64,000 bases of DNA from a bacterium (GTDB lineage Bacteria; Elusimicrobiota; Elusimicrobia; UBA1565; UBA9628). The notes beneath the pieces were generated by a model. The model had not been told where the DNA came from, did not search any database, and was given only the letters and a program-made list of their open reading frames with translations. Numbering within the stretch: the stretch's first letter is position 1; each line of letters opens with the position of its first letter. Positions 25,852-37,141 of the stretch are shown here, one piece after another. The stretch lies in the NCBI GenBank assembly GCA_021782205.1, contig JAJXVH010000001.1:62001-126000 (forward strand), read 5' to 3'. Made by a program: the position numbers and the translations under genes.

Positions 25852-28767
25852 ATGCGCGTCACGCGCCTGGGCTTGTCCGCCGGCGCCGCGGCCGCGTTCG
25901 CGCTGTTCGCCGCCGGCTCCACGGGCAACAACCTTCTCTATCTGATCTTCGCGGCCGTGGCCGCGGCGCTGGCGCTGACGCTTCTTTCCGGCTGGTCGAA
26001 TCTGGCGGGCCTGAGCGCGCGTGTGGATCTTCCGGACCAGGCGTTCCGCGGCGAGCCGTTCACGGCCCGGGTCGTCGTTTCCAACAACGGCCGCTGGGCC
26101 GCGCGCCTGATCAAGGTCGCCGGTTCGTTCGGCGCCGGCGCGTCGCGCGACGTGCCCGCCGGCGGAACGGCCGTGATGGACTTGCGCCTGATCCTGCCGG
26201 CGCGCGGGCGCAACCGCGTGGAGGGCCCGATTTTGGAAAGCCTTTATCCGTTCGGCCTGGCGGTTCTGCGCCGCCGCCTGCCCGCGTTCGAGGCGCTGGC
26301 CCTGCCTCCGGCCAGCCCGTTCCTGCCCCACGGCCGGCTGGAGAACGACGCGCGCGCGAGCGGAGCCGGCGCGCGCCGCCTTGCGCGCGAAGGCGAGTTC
26401 TTCGGACCGCGCGCCTACACGCCCGACGACGACGCGCGCCTGATCCACTGGAAGCTGTCGGCGAAGACCGGACGGCCGGTCGTCGCCGAGCACGCGGATG
26501 CGCCCGAGGGACGCGCCGTCGTGCGCTTGGAGGGCGTCGATGACGCGGCCGTCGAGCGTGCCGCCTCCGCGTGCCGTTGGTACATCGATGCGGGCGCGGA
26601 AACGGGCCTGGCCGGCCCGGGGGTGGAGGTCGCGCCGGCGCGCGGGCTGGACCAGCTCGACCGTCTCCTGCGCGCGCTCGCGCTGGTCGGCGAGGGCGCG
26701 TATCCGCGGACGGCTCCACGCGCGGCGAAATCAATCGAGTCCGAAACGGTCGACGCGCCGCTCGTGCGCCGGCTGCTCGGCTTCGGCGGCGTGCTGGTCT
26801 ACCTGTCGTTGTTCCTGATCGACGAACTCGACGCGCGCGTCCTCCTGGCGGGAGCGCCGGTGGCCCTGCTCGGCCTCTACCTTCAGGAGCGCGGCGGCCC
26901 GTTTCTTCCCGGAGGTGTTTCGAACATTCTCTCGGCCGGGATGCTGGCCTTTCTGGCCCTGGTCGATTTCCGGCGTTCCGGCGCGGCTATCGCGAACACG
27001 CACCTGTTGGAGTACCTCCTGCTCAACCGCGCGCTGAGCCCGTGGAGCGCGCGCGACCTGCGCCAGGTGTTCCTGATCCTCTTTTTGTCGTTCTTCCTGG
27101 TTTCGGGACTGACGATCAGCCCGTTTTATTTTCCCATCTTCGTCGCGTGGGTCGCGTTCTCCGGGGCGTGGCTGATGCTGCAGGCCGGAGCGGACGCGGC
27201 GCGTCCGCGCGTGTGGCTGGCGGCGCTGGGCCGGGAGCTGGCGCTGGGCGCGGCGCTGGGCGCGGCCGTGTTCGTGGCGGTCCCGCGCGTCGAGGGCTTG
27301 AGGCGCTTCAACCCGTTCGCGGCCTCGGGCTTGGACAAGCTCCAGGTCCGCTCGCAGGCCGTGATGGGATTTACCGACAAGGTCTCCTTGGGCTTCTTCG
27401 GCACCTTGCGCCGCTCGCCGGCGCGGGTGATGCGCGTCAAGCCGGAGGCGGGGGGCTCTCGCGTCGTCCGCTTGCCCATCTACGTGCGCGGGGCCGCGCT
27501 CGATGATTTCGACGGGAAATCCTGGACCAAGTCCCCGCTCGATTTTCACTTCCATGAAAACGGGCGCGTGCGGGAGGCGCGCGGCGACAGGGCCTGGGTG
27601 ACGGCGTCCGGCGCGGCGCTGACGTTCCCGCTGTTGCCGTCTCCTGACGAGCCGACGTTTGACGTCGAACTGTATCCGATCCGCGTCTCGGTGCTGTTCA
27701 CTGTCGGGGCCCCGCGTCTGGTCGACGGCGTGGCGCGCGGCGTGTGGTTCGACCACACCGACAGCGTCTATGCCGCGCAGCCGTTCGCCGGCGGCGCGCG
27801 CTATAAGGTCGTCTCCGCGCCCGCGGGCCAGGAGCCGACGGACGCCGCCACGGACCTGCGCGCGCGCGCGTTGGCACGCGCGCTGGTCGTGCCTCCGGAC
27901 CCCGGCGGCCGCGTCGCCGCGCTGGCCGCTCTATGGACGCGTGGGCTGTCGAACCCGGCGCAAAAAGCGGAGGCGATCTCCGCGCGCCTGAAAAGCGGCT
28001 ATGTTTATTCCGACTACTCCGACGGACGCGACACGAGCCTGTCCGATTTTCTTTTCAAGACGCGGCGGGGCAACTGCGAGTATTTTGCCACCGCCGAGGC
28101 GATCCTCCTGCGCCATGCGGGCGTGCCGGCGCGGCTGGTCACGGGCTTCCATGCCGACGAGTGGAACGAGTGGGGCCGCTTTTACGACGTGCGCCAAAGC
28201 GCCGCGCACGCGTGGGTCGAGGCCTACGTTCCAGGCCGCGGCTGGCTTTCGGTCGATCCGACGCCGGCGGAATCCGGCCTCTCCGCGGCGGTCGACGCGA
28301 TCTCCCGGCGTCTGGGCCGCTGGCTTGACGCCGCGCAGGCCGACTGGTATCGCCGCGTGATCGGCTACGACCAATACTCCCAGCGCGACGTGTTTTTGCG
28401 CATGAATTTCACGCGCGCTTTCGGGGGCCTGCGCGAGGCGGCCGACCGTTTCCTCTCGCGCGCGCTGGCCTGGGCGTTGACGCTGGTCTTTCTGGGCTGG
28501 GGCGCGCGGGCGTTGTATGCGCTGCGCCGCCGCGGCGACGAATACGAGCGCGCCGAACGCGCGCTGACCCGCGCCGGCCTGCCGCGCCGTCCCGGCGACA
28601 CCCCGCGCGAGTTCGCGCGCGCCGTCGCCGCCGCGCGTCCGGATCTGTCGGCCGTGGCGGAACTGGCCGAGGCGCATTATCGCCGCCGCTACGAAGCCGT
28701 GCCGCCCGGCGAGGCGGAGCGCCGCCGCGCCGCGGCGCTTCTTCGGGAGCTGAGGACGCGGCTATGA
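25852..28767 (+). CDS. DUF58-transglutaminase fusion membrane protein (TgpA-like)
   Basis: 971 aa fusion of proteins usually encoded separately beside moxR. Residues ~1-290 are a DUF58 protein: two N-terminal membrane spans, then GPRAYTPDDDARLIHWKLSA. A run of membrane helices follows (about 300-480), then a soluble domain with a transglutaminase core whose triad is Cys742 (RRGNCEYF), His786 (AAHAWVEAY) and Asp802 (LSVDPTP). A late membrane helix (about 875) and a DUF4129-like tail end the protein. It is probably an envelope enzyme acting on proteins or peptides, controlled by MoxR. The substrate is unknown. Confidence 0.88.
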   Translation: MRVTRLGLSAGAAAAFALFAAGSTGNNLLYLIFAAVAAALALTLLSGWSNLAGLSARVDLPDQAFRGEPFTARVVVSNNGRWAARLIKVAGSFGAGASRDVPAGGTAVMDLRLILPARGRNRVEGPILESLYPFGLAVLRRRLPAFEALALPPASPFLPHGRLENDARASGAGARRLAREGEFFGPRAYTPDDDARLIHWKLSAKTGRPVVAEHADAPEGRAVVRLEGVDDAAVERAASACRWYIDAGAETGLAGPGVEVAPARGLDQLDRLLRALALVGEGAYPRTAPRAAKSIESETVDAPLVRRLLGFGGVLVYLSLFLIDELDARVLLAGAPVALLGLYLQERGGPFLPGGVSNILSAGMLAFLALVDFRRSGAAIANTHLLEYLLLNRALSPWSARDLRQVFLILFLSFFLVSGLTISPFYFPIFVAWVAFSGAWLMLQAGADAARPRVWLAALGRELALGAALGAAVFVAVPRVEGLRRFNPFAASGLDKLQVRSQAVMGFTDKVSLGFFGTLRRSPARVMRVKPEAGGSRVVRLPIYVRGAALDDFDGKSWTKSPLDFHFHENGRVREARGDRAWVTASGAALTFPLLPSPDEPTFDVELYPIRVSVLFTVGAPRLVDGVARGVWFDHTDSVYAAQPFAGGARYKVVSAPAGQEPTDAATDLRARALARALVVPPDPGGRVAALAALWTRGLSNPAQKAEAISARLKSGYVYSDYSDGRDTSLSDFLFKTRRGNCEYFATAEAILLRHAGVPARLVTGFHADEWNEWGRFYDVRQSAAHAWVEAYVPGRGWLSVDPTPAESGLSAAVDAISRRLGRWLDAAQADWYRRVIGYDQYSQRDVFLRMNFTRAFGGLREAADRFLSRALAWALTLVFLGWGARALYALRRRGDEYERAERALTRAGLPRRPGDTPREFARAVAAARPDLSAVAELAEAHYRRRYEAVPPGEAERRRAAALLRELRTRL

Positions 28768-28786
28768 GGACGACCGCCGCATCCGC

Positions 28787-28792
28787 TAAAAT
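28787..28792 (+). promoter_or_regulatory. -10-like TAAAAT before the EVE-domain gene
   Basis: TAAAAT is followed by 6 nt and the ATG at 28799. It lies in the 31-nt gap after the transglutaminase gene. Confidence 0.4.
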
Positions 28793-28798
28793 GACCGC

Positions 28799-29260
28799 AT
28801 GGCGAAACGCTGCTGGCTGGTGAAATCCGAACCGGAGACCTTCTCGATCGACGATTTGGCTAAAAAGAAAGTCGCGGGTTGGGACGGCGTGCGCAATTAC
28901 CAGGCCCGCAACTTCATGAAGGACATGCGCGTCGGCGACAAGGTACTGTTCTATCATTCCAACGCCGCGCCTCCCGGTGTGGCGGGTTTGGCGGAGGTCG
29001 CGCGCACCGCCTACCCCGATCCGACTCAGTTCGATCCCAAAAGCGATCACCACGATCCGAAAGCGGCGCCGAACGCGCCGATCTGGTTCCAGGTGGACGT
29101 GCGCTTCGCGCGGAAGTTCCCGCGCTTCCTATCCCTTGATGAACTGCGCGGCATCCCGGAATTGGCGGACATGCTTCTGTTTCGGCGCTCGCGCCTCTCG
29201 GTCCAGCCCGTGACGGACGCGCAGTTCAAGGCGATCGTCGCGCACGCCGAAGACGTCTGA
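28799..29260 (+). CDS. EVE-domain protein (thymocyte nuclear protein-like)
   Basis: 153 aa covering a single EVE domain. The family N-terminus CWLVKSEPETFSIDDL is followed by WDGVRNYQARNFMKDM, the aromatic-cage region VLFYHSNAAPPGVAGLAEV, and PWF-type IWFQVDV. EVE domains are PUA-like and bind modified bases in DNA or RNA. The bacterial stand-alone form has no settled function; protection against or sensing of modified nucleic acid is inferred. The stop abuts the convergent MFS gene with no spacer. Confidence 0.9.
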   Translation: MAKRCWLVKSEPETFSIDDLAKKKVAGWDGVRNYQARNFMKDMRVGDKVLFYHSNAAPPGVAGLAEVARTAYPDPTQFDPKSDHHDPKAAPNAPIWFQVDVRFARKFPRFLSLDELRGIPELADMLLFRRSRLSVQPVTDAQFKAIVAHAEDV

Positions 29261-30448
29261 TCAATCCAAACGTCGGATCGGCTCGCGCAGGCCCGTAAGC
29301 ACCGCCAACTGGACCAGCGGCACCGCGACGATCAACACCGTGAAGTGCGTGAGGCTGTGGGCGTGGATCAAAAACGGAAACGCGAGCGCCGCGCCCGCGA
29401 TGCGGCCGCACTGCATCAAGGTCAGTCCCGTCGAGTAATAGAAGCCCGCGTTGCGGCCCGGCGGGGTCAGGCGCATCAGCGTGTATTGGGAGACGGCGCC
29501 CAGCATCAGCTCGCCGGCCGTGATGCACAGCATGCCGGTAAACACCCAGGCCTGCGTCGCCATGCCCCAGCCCGCGATCAGTATGCCGAAGGCGGTCAAG
29601 ACCGCTCCGCCCGCGATCGCCCGCCAGGAGTCGCGGAACAAGCGCGTGGCCTGCACCGAGAACGCGGTGCACAGCACGGTGTTGAGGATCATCATGGTCG
29701 AGAAGCGGCGCAGACCCTCGCCCGGGTGCAGTATCTCCAGACGGCCGGCCCCGCCCTCCAGAAAAAGCTCGTACATCAGCGACCAGCCCAGCAGCACGAC
29801 GGCGCAGCCCAGGAAGGCGGCCAAAGACCCGCGCCCGTCCTTCGGCGCGGCGTCCTGCTTTCCCGCATCCCGCGCTCTTGGGTGCGCGCGCGGCAGTATC
29901 CGCCGACCCACGAAAAACGCGAGCAGGGATGTGCCGGAGTCGAAAAGCATCAGCGGCGTCACGCCGAACGCCGCACCGGCCGCGGCGATGGAGAAGCTGA
30001 AGATCTGCGCGAAATTGTTGGCCATGCGCAGCCAGCCCAGCGACTCCTTGTGATGCGGGGCCTCCACCAAATCCACGAGCAGGAGGCGCTGGACCACGTT
30101 CATCAGCGATTCGGCGAACTGGCCCAGGATCCCGCAGGCGAGAATCAGCGCGATGGCGCCCTGGAACGGCATGAGGCCGAGCCCCGTCGCGGACATCAAA
30201 AGGGCCGCCAGCGCGAGCGTGCGCGTGTCGAAGCGGTCGGACAGCGCGCCGCCCGCGAGCGTCGCGGCCACGCTGGTGGCCTTCATGACGGCGAGTACCA
30301 GGGAGCCTTGCTGCGTGGACGCGCCGCGGCGCACCAGCAGGATCGAGACCAGGCTGAGGCCGATGGAGCCGACCTTGTTCGTGAACGTGGTCAGCAGGAC
30401 GGCGCGGCTTTGGCGGAACGCGGCGGAGTCGAGAAATGAAATCTTCAC
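29261..30448 (-). CDS. MFS transporter
   Basis: 395 aa with about twelve hydrophobic segments and the major-facilitator loop signature between helices 2 and 3 (GGALSDRFDTR). It starts at GTG 30448, 16 nt after the kinase gene stop on the same strand, so it is probably co-transcribed with the kinase. The substrate cannot be predicted; drug or metabolite efflux is typical of this size class. Confidence 0.85.
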   Translation of the reverse strand: MKISFLDSAAFRQSRAVLLTTFTNKVGSIGLSLVSILLVRRGASTQQGSLVLAVMKATSVAATLAGGALSDRFDTRTLALAALLMSATGLGLMPFQGAIALILACGILGQFAESLMNVVQRLLLVDLVEAPHHKESLGWLRMANNFAQIFSFSIAAAGAAFGVTPLMLFDSGTSLLAFFVGRRILPRAHPRARDAGKQDAAPKDGRGSLAAFLGCAVVLLGWSLMYELFLEGGAGRLEILHPGEGLRRFSTMMILNTVLCTAFSVQATRLFRDSWRAIAGGAVLTAFGILIAGWGMATQAWVFTGMLCITAGELMLGAVSQYTLMRLTPPGRNAGFYYSTGLTLMQCGRIAGAALAFPFLIHAHSLTHFTVLIVAVPLVQLAVLTGLREPIRRLD

Positions 30449-30464
30449 GCGATGGGTGCGGCCG

Positions 30465-32765
<2,301 letters not shown>

Positions 32766-32792
32766 GGGGGATTACAAGAGCGCGGCGAAGCC

Positions 32793-32821
32793 AGTGTAAA
32801 GGCGGGGGTCCGTGCCGTCAA
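32793..32821 (-). promoter_or_regulatory. promoter of the kinase-MFS operon
   Basis: On the reverse strand TTGACG (32821-32816) and TACACT (32798-32793) are 17 nt apart, followed by 27 nt and the ATG at 32765. Unlike many genes here this one has a short leader. Confidence 0.5.
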
Positions 32822-33672
32822 GGGCCCACGAGCTTTTGAAAATCGTCGCGCACGCGCAGTGCCTCGAAATCATTGTCGTCGCGCGCTTTTGCGCGCAGGC
32901 CGGGGTCCAGGCGCAGGGCGGCGCTCAACTCTGCGATCGCCGGGACGATCTGCCCGGTCAACGTCAGAAGGGCGGCGTTTTCGTAACGCGTGGACGCCAA
33001 TTCCGGAGCCAGCGCGGCGCCCGTCGCCGCCTCGGCCGCGGCGGAGTTGATGTCTCCAGCTTGAAATAGAAGACGCGCGTTCTCCGCGTGCGCGAGCGCG
33101 CGGTCCAACCGCGCGCGCGGCCCGTAAACGCGCACGAGCTTGAACCTCCGCGTCGGACCGCCGGAGCGCGGCGCGTAGACGAGCAGGGCGCAGGTCGACA
33201 GCGCATTGAAATCCGCGCCGGCCAGACGCCACGAACGGCCGGGCCAGCCGCTCTTGGCGCGCGCGTCAAGAGCCGCGGTCGACAGCAGCACCTCGGCCAG
33301 GCCGGGCCCGGCGCCCACCTCGGTCCGCACGGTTTCCGGGTAGCTCGCGCGGCTGTAGCCCGCGTCGCTCAGGTCCTTCTCGGCCTTCGCGGCCAGACGT
33401 TCATCCCAGCTAAAAGCGCCGTCCAGCTCCAAGGTCCAGCTCTGCTTGGCGTCTTCCGTGCCGGGAGGAATCGTCAGCGTGCCGACGTGCGCCTCGATGG
33501 GGTCGTCGCGCAGCCCGGAGCCGCGCTTGGGATAGATCTTGAGTTCGAGCGCCACCGAGCACGCGTCGTTCCAGCCCAGAACCGTCCACTCCGTGCGCGC
33601 GACCGCGGAGTCCTCGACGGCGGACGCGGGCGGAGCGCCGAGCAGAGCGGAAGCGAGCAGTAACGCGAGCAC
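32818..33672 (-). CDS. secreted protein with C-terminal TPR-like repeats, unknown function
   Basis: 284 aa, family not recognised. GTG 33672 begins a signal peptide (VLALLLASALLGAPPASA). About 170 residues of mixed sequence follow, then TPR-like helices near the C-terminus (RALAHAENARLLFQAGDINSA and YENAALLTLTGQIVPAIAE). The TATAAT hexamer 6 nt upstream of the GTG decides the start over an open frame reaching 33828. It lies upstream of the kinase gene on the same strand and shares the TPR theme, but the kinase has its own promoter. Confidence 0.72.
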   Translation of the reverse strand: MLALLLASALLGAPPASAVEDSAVARTEWTVLGWNDACSVALELKIYPKRGSGLRDDPIEAHVGTLTIPPGTEDAKQSWTLELDGAFSWDERLAAKAEKDLSDAGYSRASYPETVRTEVGAGPGLAEVLLSTAALDARAKSGWPGRSWRLAGADFNALSTCALLVYAPRSGGPTRRFKLVRVYGPRARLDRALAHAENARLLFQAGDINSAAAEAATGAALAPELASTRYENAALLTLTGQIVPAIAELSAALRLDPGLRAKARDDNDFEALRVRDDFQKLVGP

Positions 33673-33678
33673 GTTGCG

Positions 33679-33684
33679 ATTATA
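33679..33684 (-). promoter_or_regulatory. -10 TATAAT of the secreted TPR protein gene
   Basis: Perfect TATAAT on the reverse strand, followed by 6 nt and the GTG at 33672. It is back to back with the riboswitch promoter at 33706-33734. Confidence 0.5.
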
Positions 33685-33705
33685 GAATTCCGGCGCCGCG
33701 AAAAC

Positions 33706-33734
33706 TTGACAGAAAAAAAAGTGCGTGATAGGAT
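33706..33734 (+). promoter_or_regulatory. promoter of the riboswitch-porin transcript
   Basis: TTGACA (33706-33711), a 17-nt spacer containing an A8 run, then TAGGAT (33729-33734). The predicted transcription start near 33741 coincides with the 5' edge of the aptamer. Confidence 0.65.
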
Positions 33735-33740
33735 GTCTTC

Positions 33741-33885
33741 GACAGCCTAAGCCGCCCGCCCTTCCTGGCGCGCGGCGCGGGGGACCCGACTCCCTGGAGA
33801 CAGGGACGGGGCGAACGAGGGCGGGCAACCGTCCGAGAGGCCACTTCCAAGGCCCAGCCCGTCAGCTAACCTCGTCGGCATTTGG
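33741..33885 (+). promoter_or_regulatory. cyclic-di-AMP riboswitch (ydaO/yuaA type)
   Basis: The leader between the promoter and the porin ATG shows the conserved parts of the ydaO aptamer in order: a 5' GCCTAAGCC segment (33745-33753), GGGGGACCC (33778-33786), GGGGCGAACGAGGG (33808-33821), GGCAACCGTCCGAGAGGCC (33824-33842), and the diagnostic 3' block CCCGTCAGCTAACCTCG (33858-33874) then TCGGC. The aptamer binds c-di-AMP and usually turns expression off. About 70 nt of expression platform follow; GGGAGGG (33884-33890) could pair with CTCCC (33928-33932). A G-rich Shine-Dalgarno-like run precedes the ATG. The assignment is by recall of the consensus, not by a covariance search. Confidence 0.82.
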
Positions 33886-33957
33886 GAGGGTGATGTTCGG
33901 CCCGCGCACCCGCGCGGCGCAGGAAATCTCCCACTTCGTGCCCCTGGGGGGTGCTGT

Positions 33958-35418
33958 ATGCTTGCGTCTCGCGCGGCCGTCCTACTGAGCCTATTATTTG
34001 CCGCGGCCGTTTGCGCGCGCGCGCAATCTTCCCCGGAATCCTCCGACGCGGCCCTGCGCCGGCAGGTGCAGGACCTGCAGAAACGGCTGGACCAGCTGGA
34101 AAAGGAGGTGGCGGCCGGCGCCGCCGGCGCGCCGCAGGCGGCCGTCTCCACGGCGGCCGCCGCGCCCGAGCCGCTAGAGTTCGCGGATTTCACCTGGCTC
34201 AACGGCAACAGCCGCGAGGGCGACACGCCTCTCGACACGAAGTATTTCACGCCGGAAGTGCTGGTCGACGTCAATTACATACAGGATTTCAATCATCCGA
34301 AGGATCATTCGATCGACGGGTCCTGCGAGACCGGGCGAAGCAACGAGTTCCAGGTCCAGCAGTTCGGCCTGGGCGGCGACTTCCACTACGACAACGTCCG
34401 GGCGCGGTTCATGACGCAGTTCGGCCTGTATTCGACGATGACGCCCAACGACGACCCGAGCGTGGCGCGCGGTCAGGGCAGTCTGGCCAACGCCTACCGC
34501 TACCTGTCCGAGGCCAACGGCGGCTACCACTTCGACGTGGGCAACGGCGTCAACGTGGACGCGGGCATCTTCCTCTCCTACATCGGCCTGTTCAGCTACT
34601 ACAACTCGGAGAACTGGGCGTATCAACCCTCCTACGTCTCGGCCAACACGCCGTGGTTCTTCAACGGCGTGCGCGTACAGACCTTCCCGACCCAGCATTG
34701 GAAGTCGGAGTTCTGGATCATCAACGGCTGGCAGTCCTACGGCATGTTCAACGAGATGCCCGGCTTGGGCACCCAGCAGTTGTGGCGGCCGAACGGCCGC
34801 GTCGAACTGCTGACAAACGACTATTGGGGCTACGACACCTTGGGCGTGCCCAGCCGCCAGCGCTTTCACAGCGACAACAGCCTGGAGGTGAAGTATTACG
34901 ACCACCCCGAGCGCATCCTCGACAAGCAGGCGTTTTCGCTGACGCTCGACGCTGGCTGCGAGAGCGGCGGCGGAGTCAGCTGCAACGGCACCTCCTCGAC
35001 GCCGGCCCAGCAGTTCCTCGGCTTCATGCTCTACAACCGCACCTGGTTCGACCACGACCTGTTCGGCCTCACCTTGGGCGGCGGCGGCATCACCAATCCC
35101 GGCCGCTACCTGGTGCTGGAGCCGCAGATCAACGGCGCTTCGGCCGCGTCCGGCTCGCCCTACTTCACGGAGAATCCCGGCCAGCAGTTCCGCGCCTGGG
35201 ACGCGTCGGCCACCTTCGACTACATGCCCAACCGCTTCCTGACCTGGCGCGTGGAGTTCGACCACCGCGAGTCGAACGTGCCCTACTTCTCCGGCCCCGG
35301 CGGCATCACGCCGCCCGGCGGCGACACCGGCGCTCCCGGATCTTCCGTGACCGGCTGGGCCCCGGACCTGAGCAAGCAGGAAAACCGGATCAACGTGGCG
35401 ATGCTCATTCATCTCTGA
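33958..35418 (+). CDS. outer-membrane beta-barrel porin, OmpL-like (BBP2 type)
   Basis: 486 aa. Signal peptide (about 1-22, ending ARAQ), then a short coiled coil (LRRQVQDLQKRLDQLEKEV, about 33-51), then a long barrel-like region rich in alternating aromatic and polar residues. It includes VDAGIFLSYIGLFSYYNSENW and a NGWQSYG turn typical of putative beta-barrel porin 2 proteins. It probably forms a diffusion channel in the outer membrane; the coiled coil may contact peptidoglycan. It is preceded by the c-di-AMP riboswitch, implying control by turgor, ion or wall status. Confidence 0.8.
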   Translation: MLASRAAVLLSLLFAAAVCARAQSSPESSDAALRRQVQDLQKRLDQLEKEVAAGAAGAPQAAVSTAAAAPEPLEFADFTWLNGNSREGDTPLDTKYFTPEVLVDVNYIQDFNHPKDHSIDGSCETGRSNEFQVQQFGLGGDFHYDNVRARFMTQFGLYSTMTPNDDPSVARGQGSLANAYRYLSEANGGYHFDVGNGVNVDAGIFLSYIGLFSYYNSENWAYQPSYVSANTPWFFNGVRVQTFPTQHWKSEFWIINGWQSYGMFNEMPGLGTQQLWRPNGRVELLTNDYWGYDTLGVPSRQRFHSDNSLEVKYYDHPERILDKQAFSLTLDAGCESGGGVSCNGTSSTPAQQFLGFMLYNRTWFDHDLFGLTLGGGGITNPGRYLVLEPQINGASAASGSPYFTENPGQQFRAWDASATFDYMPNRFLTWRVEFDHRESNVPYFSGPGGITPPGGDTGAPGSSVTGWAPDLSKQENRINVAMLIHL

Positions 35419-35475
35419 GCGCGGCCAAGCCGTTGCCCTCTTGATGCGGCGTTTCGGTTCATGCGATAACGAGTC

Positions 35476-37119
35476 ATGAGCATTCATCCGAACGCCGGGC
35501 AGCGGCCCGCGGCTTCCCAACTGGTCGACGTTCAGAAACTGATCGCGGCCTATTTCGACCGCGTACCGGATCCGTCCGTCGCCGCCGAGCGCGTCTCCTT
35601 CGGCACCTCGGGTCATCGCGGCAGCGCGCTGCGCGGGTCCTTCAACGAGGCGCACATCGTCGCGATCACCGAGGCGATCTGCCGCTACCGCAAGAAGGAA
35701 GGCACGGACGGCCCGCTGTTCCTGGCGCGCGACACTCACGCTCTTTCCGCCCCCGCGCAGACCACCGCGTTGGAAGTCCTCGCCGCGCGCGGCGTCGAGG
35801 TCCGGATCGACGCGGCCGACGGCTATACTCCCACGCCGGCGCTGTCCCACGCGATCCTGACGCATAACAAGGGCCGCAAGTCGGGTTTGGCCGACGGCAT
35901 CGTGATCACACCCTCGCACAACCCGCCGGAGGACGGAGGATTCAAATACAACCCGACCGATGGCGGACCGGCGGACACCGGAGCGACGAAGTGGATCGAG
36001 GCGGAAGCCAACCGCCTATTGGAAGCAAATCTTGCGGGTGTGACACGGCTGACGCCGGAGAAGGCGCTCAAGTCCGCGACGACGCGGCGGCATGACTATC
36101 TGACGGCCTACGTCGACGATCTGGGTTCGGTGATCGACTTCGCGCCGCTGGCCGGCGCGGGCTTGAAGCTGGCGGTCGATCCGCTGGGCGGCGCGGGCGT
36201 GGCCTACTGGCCGCGCATCGCCGAGCGCTGGAGGCTGCCGCTGGAGGTGCTCAGCACGGCGGTGGACCCGACCTTCCGGTTCATGTCGCTGGACTGGGAC
36301 GGCAAGATCCGCATGGACTGCTCGTCGCGTCACGCGATGGCGGGCCTGGTCGCCTTGGCCGACCGCTACGACGTGGTCCTGGCCTGCGACACCGACCACG
36401 ACCGCCACGGCATCGTCGCGCACGGCGCGGGCCTGCTCAACCCAAACCATTATCTGTCCGTCGCCATCGACTATCTGTTCCGCCGGCGCGACGGCTGGAG
36501 CGCGCGCGCTGGCGTGGGCAAGACCATGGTGTCCAGCGCGATGATCGACCGCGTGGCCGCGGGTCTGGATCGCGCGCTTTACCAGGTTCCCGTGGGTTTC
36601 AAGTGGTTCGTGCCGGGGCTCATCGACGGCTCGCTGGGCTTCGGCGGCGAGGAAAGCGCCGGCGCGTCCTTCCTGCGCCGCGACGGCTCCGCGTGGACCA
36701 CGGACAAGGACGGAATCGTCCTGTGCCTTCTGGCCGCGGAGATGACGGCGCGCGAGGGAAAAAATCCCGGGGAACTTTACCGCGGACTGACCGCCCGCTT
36801 CGGCGAGCCCGTCTACGAGCGCGTGGACGCTCCAGCCACGCCCGCGCTCAAGTCGGCGCTGCTCAAGCTCTCGGCCGAGGCGCTGGGGGCCACGGAGCTG
36901 GCCGGCGAAAAAATCTCCGCGGCCCTGACGAAGGCGCCCGGCAACGGCGCGGCGCTGGGGGGTCTCAAGGTGGAGACGGCCGGCGGCTGGTTTGCCGCGC
37001 GCCCATCCGGCACCGAGGACGTCTATAAAATCTACGCGGAGAGCTTCCGCGGCGTCGAGCATCTGCGCCGCATTCAAGACGAGGCGAGAGCCCTGATCGC
37101 GGGGTTGCGGACGGTCTGA
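35476..37119 (+). CDS. pgm: phosphoglucomutase (alpha-D-glucose-specific)
   Basis: 547 aa, matching the ~546 aa of E. coli Pgm. It interconverts glucose 1-phosphate and glucose 6-phosphate, feeding UDP-glucose and glycogen synthesis. FGTSGHRGSAL is at the N-terminus, the phosphoserine is in ITPSHNPP, the Mg-binding loop is DTDHDRHG, the sugar loop is GFGGEESAG, and the C-terminal phosphate loop is ARPSGTEDVYK. A GATAAC hexamer with an upstream TG lies 5 nt before the ATG, suggesting its own promoter. Confidence 0.95.
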   Translation: MSIHPNAGQRPAASQLVDVQKLIAAYFDRVPDPSVAAERVSFGTSGHRGSALRGSFNEAHIVAITEAICRYRKKEGTDGPLFLARDTHALSAPAQTTALEVLAARGVEVRIDAADGYTPTPALSHAILTHNKGRKSGLADGIVITPSHNPPEDGGFKYNPTDGGPADTGATKWIEAEANRLLEANLAGVTRLTPEKALKSATTRRHDYLTAYVDDLGSVIDFAPLAGAGLKLAVDPLGGAGVAYWPRIAERWRLPLEVLSTAVDPTFRFMSLDWDGKIRMDCSSRHAMAGLVALADRYDVVLACDTDHDRHGIVAHGAGLLNPNHYLSVAIDYLFRRRDGWSARAGVGKTMVSSAMIDRVAAGLDRALYQVPVGFKWFVPGLIDGSLGFGGEESAGASFLRRDGSAWTTDKDGIVLCLLAAEMTAREGKNPGELYRGLTARFGEPVYERVDAPATPALKSALLKLSAEALGATELAGEKISAALTKAPGNGAALGGLKVETAGGWFAARPSGTEDVYKIYAESFRGVEHLRRIQDEARALIAGLRTV

Positions 37120-37133
37120 GGCGCTGTTACACT
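37105..37133 (+). promoter_or_regulatory. promoter-like pair before the KdpB-like gene
   Basis: TTGCGG (37105-37110) and TACACT (37128-37133) are 17 nt apart; TACACT ends 8 nt before the ATG at 37142. The -35 part overlaps the end of pgm. Confidence 0.45.
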
Positions 37134-37141
37134 GACTCGCA

